Source: a candidate division CSSED10-310 bacterium
GTDB lineage: Bacteria; CSSED10-310
Direction: 5' to 3'
DNA: 64,000 nt
NCBI GenBank assembly: GCA_016931515.1
Contig: JAFGEQ010000019.1
Coordinates: 186,001-250,000, forward strand
Shown: in pieces, positions 44,489-51,943 of the stretch
Layout: every line of letters starts with the position of its first letter
Position numbering within the stretch: the first letter of the stretch is position 1
Program-made: the position numbers and the translations under genes
The notes under the pieces: generated by a model
What the model saw: the letters and a program-made list of their open reading frames with translations, nothing else
Databases searched by the model: none
What the model was told of the DNA's origin: nothing

Positions 44489-47367
44489 TCTATCCCACCG
44501 TTAACTTGTTGAGCCGGAGTGGGTTGAGTCATGATGTAGAACATCGGGGGTTCCGATTGAGACCGGTTGTTCTCCGGGTAGGATGTTGTCAGGATTCCGG
44601 GAAACAATTCCCGGATTTTTTCCATGACAAACAAATTTTTTTCACAGTGATCCAGGAGGAAAGCCAACCCTTTATCCGTGGAGTGAGTTTGTGTGGCGAT
44701 TATCCTGAGATTATCGATAATTTCTTCATTTGTAATAAAAACCACTTCCCGGTTGTTGCTGATAGCGAAAACGTCGGTTGGAAGATTGAAACAAAGAAAT
44801 TTGGGTGTGTCGAGAAAATTGCTGTTGCTGATGTAAACGTGATAATTCTCGGAGAGTTCCACCGCTTTTCGCCCCAGAATTGTATGAACGGGTGCATAGC
44901 CGAATTGAGCATGATGGCTGTTTGCCAGCGTGTAAAAGTAGAAATGGAATTCCGTCGCCGTGATAAGAATGAACCCGGCCGAGATCAAAAGTGCCGGCAG
45001 ATGATGTAACCGTCGGAATGGATGCCGTTTCGCGATATACTCCATCACCAGATTTAGACCAAGAGCACTTGTCATGGCGAGAGGAATGGTCAGCATGATC
45101 AATCGTGTAGCATCAGGTAGCGAGAGATATCCGGGCAGCATTCCGAAGATGATCGCATTAATTATCCAGAAACCATCTCTGGTTTTAAAAAACCTGAGCG
45201 CATATGCCAGTCCCGGTACCAAAAAGAAACCTGATGGTGCTGTGACGATCGGGCGTTCGGGGATGAAGAAATTTCCAACTCGTGCCCTGTAATGAAAAAT
45301 ACTTAGATTTCCGATGAGATTATCCCAAAGCGGTTGCAGGGACCCCGCGGATTTGATCTGGTTACCGATGAATAGAAATTTGGTACGATTCAGAAAGGTA
45401 TCCGAATGCTGCCTGGCATACAACGCCAACGGTATAACCGGAATACCGGAAAACACGATCAGGGCAAAAAGCCCCCACCAGTTCCGTCGCAGAAATCGGG
45501 GTGTTGTCATCCATGTATGAATCCCGATCAGGATCATCATGACCGGTACGGTGCGAAAGGAGAAGTATGTATTGAGTCCGAGACCGATCGACAGGCCGCT
45601 CCCTATATAAAACACCAGTTTTTTGAGTGGTTTTTGCGTATCCACGGCAAGATAAAACAGCCAACTTGCCAGCACGAGAAAAAGAGGAGCGAGAACCGCT
45701 CTATAACCCGTGCGGGAGAATGTGATATTCCAGGCCAATACTGCGTAAATTGCGGCTGCGGTAACGGCAGTCTGCCATTTCCAGAATCGCCCGCAGAGGA
45801 GATAAAGGGCTGCGGCTGTCAGGAGACTCGCAATCATACACGGCAAATAGAGGCTGTACACAGAAACGCCTAAAAGTCTGAAGCTCGCTGCAATCAGATA
45901 AAAATACAATGTTTCTTTTCCCCATGCTTCATCCGTGAACGGAGTATAGGGTTCACCCTTCAGGATCCGAAGTGCGTACATACCGTTCCATGCCGCGTCG
46001 TTGTTAATACCGGATGGAATCTCTTCCAGCCGGTACAACCTCAGGCCGATTGCGGACAGGATGAGCAGGGTCAACAGGATCGTGCGCAATCTGCCTGATC
46101 GGACACTCCATGAAACCGGTGGAGGATGCCAGGCATTCGGAATGCCGGTTACCAGTATCAGAAGACCCACGAGAAGAAGTCCTCCGCCTGCAATGGCAAT
46201 CCGGCCGGAATGAAGAATGATCATCGCAACGGCAATACTGCTCAGTCCCGCGATGAAAAGAAAGGAAACGAGACCGGGATGCTTACTCAGCGATGTGAAG
46301 AGAGCTATTCTGGATCGAATTCTCCGGAAAACCGAAAACGCTTTTACGAGGACAATGATCAAAGCGATTCCATCAATCAGCCAGCGGATAGCGGAAATGA
46401 TATGGTCTTTATGTTTACTCGTGCGAGCGAAACCGGGTAGTGGTGGAGGAGGTGCATAAACGACGATGCGATGATTCATTGAGTCGCTGATAAAGATCTT
46501 GTCATCATCGGCAATGGCGATACCGGTCGGAGTATTCATCTGCTCCGGCCCGCTGCCATATGCTCCGAAACGGCTGTACATAACGCCTTCCGGTGTATAC
46601 GCGACAATTTTATTGTTATGTGGTGATGTAACGAATATGCGTCCTTTTGAATCCAGTGCAATATAACCCTCAACAAATTCCTTGCGATTCCAGTCTTCAA
46701 CATGAATTGTCCGGACGATACTCCCATCAGGCGTCAGCACTTTTATCCGGGCGTTTCCGGGATCCGCGATATATGCTTTGCCGTCTGGACCAATCACGAT
46801 CCCAATGGGATCATGGAACGAGGAAATTCCCGGCGATCCGTCTCCCCATGTTGCCAGTTTTTTACCATCCGGAGAAAAAACGAGAACGCTGTGCCGCGAA
46901 GTGTTGACGATATACACGTTGTCCAGACTGTCGATGGCGATCCCTCTTGGCGCATAAAAATCGGCTTGAACCCAGTTTGATTCCCATGTGCCCGTTTCGG
47001 CAGAAAACTTTTGAATGCGATGGTTCCAGGTATCCAGTGCAAAAAGATTGCCTTTTGAGTCCATACCAGCTGAAGTGGGATCTAAAAACTGCCCCGGATC
47101 ACTCCCTCGTCGTCCCCAGACATTCAGAGGCTGACCGGACACCGATAATTCCTGAAACCGGTAATTCCGGAAATCGCCGATCAACAGTGTTCCTTGAGGA
47201 GTCAGGGTGACCTGTCGGGGTTCCCTGAAACGACCCGGATCATCACCCATGCTGCCGAAGGTCAGCAGCTGCCTGTTCTGAACCACCGGGGCGAGCCCTG
47301 ATCCACATCCTGCAAACAACACTGTTATCAGAATAATTCTCGCAATGTTCCGGTAGACCCAATTCAA
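44485..47367 (-). CDS. NHL propeller-GT39 membrane protein (propeller N-terminal)
   Basis: I place the start at TTG 47367 with GAGGG 8 nt ahead, giving 960 residues; the frame stays open to 47421 inside the preceding gene. A signal with lipobox-like LFAGC is followed by six NHL repeats (about 45-310; LDTWNHRIQKFS, ISDSMNHRIVVY) and a proline-rich linker (PPPPLPG). The rest is a GT39-like membrane unit (about 325-950) with a first loop SGINNDAAWNGMYALR, where Asp-Ala replaces Asp-Glu, then NITFSRTGYRAVLAP. The order is the reverse of the other NHL fusions in this locus. If Cys is lipidated, the propeller is tethered outside. Confidence 0.78.
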   Translation of the reverse strand: MNWVYRNIARIILITVLFAGCGSGLAPVVQNRQLLTFGSMGDDPGRFREPRQVTLTPQGTLLIGDFRNYRFQELSVSGQPLNVWGRRGSDPGQFLDPTSAGMDSKGNLFALDTWNHRIQKFSAETGTWESNWVQADFYAPRGIAIDSLDNVYIVNTSRHSVLVFSPDGKKLATWGDGSPGISSFHDPIGIVIGPDGKAYIADPGNARIKVLTPDGSIVRTIHVEDWNRKEFVEGYIALDSKGRIFVTSPHNNKIVAYTPEGVMYSRFGAYGSGPEQMNTPTGIAIADDDKIFISDSMNHRIVVYAPPPPLPGFARTSKHKDHIISAIRWLIDGIALIIVLVKAFSVFRRIRSRIALFTSLSKHPGLVSFLFIAGLSSIAVAMIILHSGRIAIAGGGLLLVGLLILVTGIPNAWHPPPVSWSVRSGRLRTILLTLLILSAIGLRLYRLEEIPSGINNDAAWNGMYALRILKGEPYTPFTDEAWGKETLYFYLIAASFRLLGVSVYSLYLPCMIASLLTAAALYLLCGRFWKWQTAVTAAAIYAVLAWNITFSRTGYRAVLAPLFLVLASWLFYLAVDTQKPLKKLVFYIGSGLSIGLGLNTYFSFRTVPVMMILIGIHTWMTTPRFLRRNWWGLFALIVFSGIPVIPLALYARQHSDTFLNRTKFLFIGNQIKSAGSLQPLWDNLIGNLSIFHYRARVGNFFIPERPIVTAPSGFFLVPGLAYALRFFKTRDGFWIINAIIFGMLPGYLSLPDATRLIMLTIPLAMTSALGLNLVMEYIAKRHPFRRLHHLPALLISAGFILITATEFHFYFYTLANSHHAQFGYAPVHTILGRKAVELSENYHVYISNSNFLDTPKFLCFNLPTDVFAISNNREVVFITNEEIIDNLRIIATQTHSTDKGLAFLLDHCEKNLFVMEKIRELFPGILTTSYPENNRSQSEPPMFYIMTQPTPAQQVNGGIE
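46456..47230 (-). repeat. Six NHL repeats, N-terminal to the GT39 unit
   Basis: Units start REPRQVTLTP, LDPTSAGMDS, YAPRGIAIDS, HDPIGIVIGP, VEGYIALDSK and NTPTGIAIAD. The fifth unit is again irregular (VEGYIA). Confidence 0.85.
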
Positions 47368-47371
47368 TCCG

Positions 47372-48334
47372 TCAACCCTCAATGTCGTTATCCTGCCTTG
47401 CAAGGGTATCCAGCCGGTCAATGGTTTCTTCCAGCAGTTTTCGATTGATCCTGATAAGATCGGTCACGACACCAAACAGCAACAAGGAAAACCCAAGACT
47501 CAGGAGGACGGATGCGACGACCAGTGATTGGATTTTTCCACTTGGATCAGGAAATCTGAGAATGTAATAGTAGAGAAAACGAACAAGAAGCAGAGCACCG
47601 AGAAAAAGACTGCTCATGCCTGACCAGTTGAAAAGTTTATCCGGGCTGTAGAGTGCCCAGATGCGTAGAATCGTACCAATCTGTCGCCGAATATAGTACC
47701 AGTTGCTGCGGAAGAGCCTGCTGGGTCGTGTCGGAGGATTGACATCGGTAGGTACTGCCACAACGCGCATTCCGCTTTTCGCTGCCTGAATCAGAGTTTC
47801 GATAGTATAGGTAAATTCCGACAGGATTTTTAACCGGCGGATGGCTCGTTGTGAGTACGCTCTAAACCCGCTGGTCACATCGGATACTTCGACTCCTGTC
47901 AGCCACATGACAACACGACTTCCCATTTTCTGAAGTCTCTTTTTCACGGGGGAGAAATGGCTGATATTTTCGATTGGCCGGCATCCGACAACAATATCTG
48001 CAGTATTATCAAGGATAGGTTTAACCAGCGCCAATATACAGCGCCCCGGATACTGTTGATCCGCATCGGTGTTGACAACAATATCGGCATTCATACGGGC
48101 TGCTTCGATCAGACCACGTCCGAACGCTTTGGCCAAACCCTGGTTGGATTGAAAGGACACGATCTTGTGAACTCCCGATTGACGGGCTGTCTGAATAGTG
48201 GAATCCGTTGAGCCATCATCGATGATTAAAATTTCGATCGAATCTATACCGGGAATTGATCGTGGCAGATCTGCAATCGTTGCTGCCAGGGTGTCCGCTT
48301 CGTTATAGCAAGGGATCTGAATGACCAGTTTCAT
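47372..48334 (-). CDS. GT2 polyprenyl-phosphate sugar synthase-like glycosyltransferase
   Basis: 320 residues. A GT-A domain (about 1-230) resembles dolichyl/polyprenyl-phosphate mannose or glucose synthases: IPCYNEADTL, IIDDGSTDST, the metal-binding Asp90-x-Asp92 (NTDADQQYPG) and SDVTSGFRAYSQ. Two C-terminal membrane helices (about 238-258 and 270-295) follow. It would load a sugar onto a polyprenyl phosphate at the inner face, supplying donors for the three GT39-like genes that follow. It ends 4 bp before the TTG of the next gene. The ATG lacks a recognisable ribosome site. Confidence 0.85.
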   Translation of the reverse strand: MKLVIQIPCYNEADTLAATIADLPRSIPGIDSIEILIIDDGSTDSTIQTARQSGVHKIVSFQSNQGLAKAFGRGLIEAARMNADIVVNTDADQQYPGRCILALVKPILDNTADIVVGCRPIENISHFSPVKKRLQKMGSRVVMWLTGVEVSDVTSGFRAYSQRAIRRLKILSEFTYTIETLIQAAKSGMRVVAVPTDVNPPTRPSRLFRSNWYYIRRQIGTILRIWALYSPDKLFNWSGMSSLFLGALLLVRFLYYYILRFPDPSGKIQSLVVASVLLSLGFSLLLFGVVTDLIRINRKLLEETIDRLDTLARQDNDIEG

Positions 48335-48341
48335 GCGTATT

Positions 48342-48369
48342 ATCTTACGTTTTCCAATAGATTTAGCAA
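48342..48369 (-). promoter_or_regulatory. Candidate promoter for the GT2/GT39 operon, possibly leaderless
   Basis: On the minus strand, TTGCTA (complement of 48364-48369), a 16-nt spacer and TAAGAT (complement of 48342-48347), then 7 nt to the ATG at 48334. That spacing would start the RNA at the ATG, which agrees with the missing ribosome site. Confidence 0.35.
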
Positions 48370-48480
48370 CTGTAACCTGAAATTAATCGGTTGCATGGGT
48401 ACTGATAATAAAGTTGTCTGATGACCTGGAGAACGAATCAGTTGCGCCGGCTATATGAGTCTTAAATGTGAATCCTCAAG

Positions 48481-48509
48481 TTGAAATCCGATTTAATTCA
48501 TTGTACATT
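48481..48509 (+). promoter_or_regulatory. Candidate sigma-70 promoter of the sdh operon
   Basis: TTGAAA (48481-48486), a 17-nt spacer and TACATT (48504-48509), 51 nt before the sdhA ATG. Hexamers match 5 and 4 of 6. Best promoter candidate in the window by eye. Confidence 0.45.
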
Positions 48510-48560
48510 CAGATGAGCAAACTGATAAGACGGGGACAACATCAACAGGGAAATTGAATC

Positions 48561-50279
48561 ATGGCAATTGAACGCATTCATGATGTAGTGATTTTGGGGA
48601 CAGGCTTAGCCGGCCTTCGGGCAGCTATGGAACTGTCGCTCAAGAGTAATGGTGAGATTGATATCGCGATGATCTCCAAGGTCCAGATAATGAGAGCGCA
48701 TTCGGGCTGTGCGGAAGGTGGTACCGGCGCTGTTCTCAGGGAATCGGAAGGAGACAGCCTTGAGCTCCATGCATGGGACACCGTCAAGGGCTCTGATTTC
48801 CTGGCTGATCAGGACGTGGTGGAGCGGTTTGTAGAACTGTCTCCAAAGGAAATTCTGCTTTTGGAGCATTACGGTTTGCCCTGGTCCCGGCGGGAGGATG
48901 GAAGGATCTATCAGAGACCATTCGGAGGTCACAGTTTTCCGAGAGCGACGATGGCCGCTGACAAAACCGGGTTCATGGAAATGCAGACCTTATATGATAC
49001 GCTCACCCAGTTTTCGAACTGGACGAACTATCATGAGTGTTTTGCGACAGATATCATCATTGAAGACGGTCTTTTCCGCGGTATTACCGTGATCGAAGCC
49101 AAAACCGGTCAATGCCTCCTCATCCGGGGAAAAGCCCTGTTGATCGCTTCGGGCGGCACGGGTTGCCTGTATGGGTTCACAACCTACTCACAAACCGTGA
49201 CCGGCGATGGACAGGCTCTGGCATTGCGCGCCGGTATGACATTGGAAGATGTGGAATTTCTTCAATTTCATCCTACCGGTCTTGTGCCGTCCGGCATCCT
49301 GATGACGGAGGGTTGTCGTGGAGAAGGCGGAACGCTTGCCAACAAAGACGGCGAGCGCTTTATGGCGAACTACGCGAAAGAGAAAATGGAACTGGCTCCG
49401 CGTGATATCATCTCCCGGGCGGAAACCACTGAAATACTGGAAGGCCGCGGCTTTGAGGGACCTGACGGTCTTGATTACGTTCACCTGGATCTGCGCCATC
49501 TGGGTGCTGAGACAATCAATAAACGATTGCCGCTGATCCGGGAAGTCACTATGAAATTCCTGGGTCTCGACCCGATTCTGGAACCGATTCCGGTGAGACC
49601 GGTCAGTCACTATGCGATGGGTGGTATAGAAACGGATATTAATGCTCATACCCGGTTCGAAAATATCTGGGCAGCCGGAGAAGTTGCCTGTGGATCGCTG
49701 CACGGTGCCAATCGACTGGGTACGAACTCCACGGCCGAATGCCTGGTCTTCGGCGCGGTCGCAGGGCATGAAATTGCGCAATATCTCAAAAAGAAAAAAA
49801 CATGCCCGGATTGTCCGGCTCAACGTGTGGACACGATTGAGAAAGAGATTTTCGACGATTTTTTGAAACGTAACGGGAAGGAAAATCCTTACGAGATCCG
49901 GCGTCAACTGCAAGTAATTATGGACCGGCATGCGGGAGTGTACAGGGATGCAGCAGAGATGCAGGCAGGTTTGAACAAAATAGCGCAGTTGCGCGAACGA
50001 TTCAAACAGATAGCCGTCAAGGACAAAGGTCGTGTATACAATTCGAATCTCTTCAACGTTCTGGAAACACGTAATATGCTGATTCTTGCACAAGTCCTTC
50101 TGATGTCTGCTCTGAAACGTGAGGAATCGCGCGGCGCTCATTCGAGGCGTGATTTTCCGAAACGGGATGACGAGCAGTGGTTAAAACACACGCTGGTTAC
50201 TTTACAGGACGGAGAAATCAAATTTGATTATAAACCGGTAACGATCACAAAATGGCAGCCGGTTGAGCGGAAATATTAG
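48561..50279 (+). CDS. sdhA: Succinate dehydrogenase/fumarate reductase flavoprotein subunit
   Basis: 572 residues. It oxidises succinate or reduces fumarate using covalently bound FAD. FAD-binding GTGLAGLRAA (13-22); the likely FAD-linked His in RAHSGCAEGG (usual form HTVAAQGG); active-site blocks HPTG, TEGCRGEGG and RDIISRAE; SHYAMGG and GSLHGANRLGTNS near the second FAD contact. A GGGAAAT site precedes the ATG. It is the first gene of a four-gene operon with two small membrane subunits and the iron-sulfur subunit. Sequence alone does not settle the direction of the reaction. Confidence 0.95.
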   Translation: MAIERIHDVVILGTGLAGLRAAMELSLKSNGEIDIAMISKVQIMRAHSGCAEGGTGAVLRESEGDSLELHAWDTVKGSDFLADQDVVERFVELSPKEILLLEHYGLPWSRREDGRIYQRPFGGHSFPRATMAADKTGFMEMQTLYDTLTQFSNWTNYHECFATDIIIEDGLFRGITVIEAKTGQCLLIRGKALLIASGGTGCLYGFTTYSQTVTGDGQALALRAGMTLEDVEFLQFHPTGLVPSGILMTEGCRGEGGTLANKDGERFMANYAKEKMELAPRDIISRAETTEILEGRGFEGPDGLDYVHLDLRHLGAETINKRLPLIREVTMKFLGLDPILEPIPVRPVSHYAMGGIETDINAHTRFENIWAAGEVACGSLHGANRLGTNSTAECLVFGAVAGHEIAQYLKKKKTCPDCPAQRVDTIEKEIFDDFLKRNGKENPYEIRRQLQVIMDRHAGVYRDAAEMQAGLNKIAQLRERFKQIAVKDKGRVYNSNLFNVLETRNMLILAQVLLMSALKREESRGAHSRRDFPKRDDEQWLKHTLVTLQDGEIKFDYKPVTITKWQPVERKY

Positions 50280-50296
50280 AGGGGGAGGAAGACATT

Positions 50297-50737
50297 ATGC
50301 CTCAAAAAAAGACGGATGATCGCCGGCTGGGCATCAAAGGATGGGCACTGGGCGGCCGATGGGGTTTCGAGCGATACATGTATACCGTTCATCGAATTAC
50401 CGGGATTGGATTAGTTGTATATTTTTTGCTTCACATTCTTGTAACAAGTACACGAGCTTTCGGTGGACAGCATGTCTGGGAAAGCCTGATGGGAACATTG
50501 AGCAGCGGTGTGTTTAAAATCGGTGAGTTCCTGGTTTTTGCCGGGTTCGCCATCCACGGATTGAACGGGATTCGTCTGATACTGATCGAACTGGGTTTCG
50601 CGACCGGGAAAGCCATCGAACCCGAATATCCTTACCAGACATCAGTGGATAAACAGCGACCGATTGCCATTGTCGCTGCCGCCGCTGCCGCCGTCATTAT
50701 CCTCTTCGGTGGATACAATATTTTCCTGGCACATTAG
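50297..50737 (+). CDS. sdhC: Succinate dehydrogenase cytochrome b subunit (SdhC-like)
   Basis: 146 residues with three hydrophobic segments (about 35-55, 73-95 and 121-142). MYTVHRITGIGLVVYFLLH holds the HRxTG motif of SdhC, and IHGLNGIRLIL in helix II supplies a likely heme ligand. It anchors SdhAB and passes electrons to quinone. The ATG at 50297 follows a GGGGGAGG site, 17 bp after sdhA. Assignment as SdhC rather than SdhD rests on these motifs. Confidence 0.87.
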   Translation: MPQKKTDDRRLGIKGWALGGRWGFERYMYTVHRITGIGLVVYFLLHILVTSTRAFGGQHVWESLMGTLSSGVFKIGEFLVFAGFAIHGLNGIRLILIELGFATGKAIEPEYPYQTSVDKQRPIAIVAAAAAAVIILFGGYNIFLAH

Positions 50738-50747
50738 GGAGACCGCC

Positions 50748-51143
50748 ATGAGACAATCAACAGGTTGGACATTGCATTTGATAACGGGCCTGGCGTTACT
50801 GATCCTGCTGGGTACTCATATGATAATCATGCATCTGGATGATGTCATCGGCGTAGGGAACATCAATCCCGACAAAAAACCGGTGGATTGGGAGAATGTC
50901 ACTGCCCGTGGAAAGCAGATCACCATGATGTTTTTTTACATCATTTTTCTCGGATGTGCATTATATCATGCGTGTTTCGGTTCCCGGACCATTCTTCTGG
51001 AAACCGATTTCGGAGCGAATAATAAACAGTTGATAACGGCAATAGTAGTAATTCTTGGATTTGGTCTTTTTATTTTCGGCACAGCGGCAGCCATAAAATT
51101 TGTGGATATATCGCAAGCCGGAATGATGGTCATGGGAGGTTAA
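50748..51143 (+). CDS. sdhD: Succinate dehydrogenase membrane anchor (SdhD-like)
   Basis: 131 residues from ATG 50748 with AGGGAGA upstream; a longer in-frame reading overlaps sdhC and is rejected. Three hydrophobic segments: WTLHLITGLALLILLGTHM, MMFFYIIFLGCALYHACFG and TAIVVILGFGLFIFGTAAA. LYHACFGSRTILLE in helix II resembles the SdhD heme-ligand region (HAWIGxxxVL). It completes the cytochrome b pair with SdhC. The next gene follows after 5 bp. Confidence 0.83.
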   Translation: MRQSTGWTLHLITGLALLILLGTHMIIMHLDDVIGVGNINPDKKPVDWENVTARGKQITMMFFYIIFLGCALYHACFGSRTILLETDFGANNKQLITAIVVILGFGLFIFGTAAAIKFVDISQAGMMVMGG

Positions 51144-51148
51144 CGGTA

Positions 51149-51943
51149 ATGGCGGACACAAGGAAAATCCCATTTACCATACTTCGATTTAATCCGGAAA
51201 CGGATACAAAACACCGGTTTGATACTTTCATCGTTGATGTATTACCGGGAATGACAGTGTTGGAAGGGTTGCATCAGATTAAAGCCCGTCACGATGCGAC
51301 TCTCGCCTGGCGCTACTCATGCCGAATGGGTGTGTGCGGATCCTGCGGAATGCTGATCAACGGCCGCGCGACTCTGGCATGCAATACCCAGATTCTGGAC
51401 GTTTCTCCCATCGCCATCGCCATTGCACCATTGCCAAATTTCCCGATCATTAAAGACCTCGTACCCGATCTGGATTCGATGTTTCAAAAGCATCGTGAAA
51501 TAAAACCGTGGATTATCCGGGAAAACTCCATCGAGCAGAATACGGCAAAAGGGGAATTCTATCAGAGCCCGGAGCAACTCGTTGAATATCTGCAATTCAG
51601 CTATTGCATCAAATGTGGATGCTGCATGGCTGCATGTCCCACAATGGCAACGGATGCACAGTATCTGGGACCGCAACCGCTTGCTCAGGCCTATCGATAC
51701 GAAGCGGATTCAAGGGACCAGGGTTTCAATGCACGAAAACCCGTTCTGGACAGGGACTCCGGTCTGTTCAGCTGTCATTACGGATCAGAATGTTCCGTCG
51801 TATGTCCCAAAGGAGTTGATCCGGCCAAGGCGATCCAGTTGATGAAGCGCAGGATGCTGCTCGATCTGTTCCATCTGTATCGAAAGAAAAACGCTGAACT
51901 CTGCCCGGATCAGGGCAAACCATCGGCACAGGACGGTTCCTGA
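51149..51943 (+). CDS. sdhB: Succinate dehydrogenase/fumarate reductase iron-sulfur subunit
   Basis: 264 residues. The N-terminal ferredoxin domain binds [2Fe-2S] through CRMGVCGSCG and a later cysteine in TLACNTQI. The C-terminal domain holds CIKCGCCMAACP and CHYGSECSVVCPKGVDP for [4Fe-4S] and [3Fe-4S]. It carries electrons from SdhA to the quinone in the membrane subunits. The tail (about 30 residues, ELCPDQGKPSAQDGS end) overlaps the convergent amidase gene by 34 bp. Confidence 0.95.
   Translation: MADTRKIPFTILRFNPETDTKHRFDTFIVDVLPGMTVLEGLHQIKARHDATLAWRYSCRMGVCGSCGMLINGRATLACNTQILDVSPIAIAIAPLPNFPIIKDLVPDLDSMFQKHREIKPWIIRENSIEQNTAKGEFYQSPEQLVEYLQFSYCIKCGCCMAACPTMATDAQYLGPQPLAQAYRYEADSRDQGFNARKPVLDRDSGLFSCHYGSECSVVCPKGVDPAKAIQLMKRRMLLDLFHLYRKKNAELCPDQGKPSAQDGS

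Noticed and set aside
49188-50141. A 317-residue open frame antisense to sdhA
   Set aside because: It is a shadow of the strongly conserved sdhA frame; no domain or ribosome site is visible.
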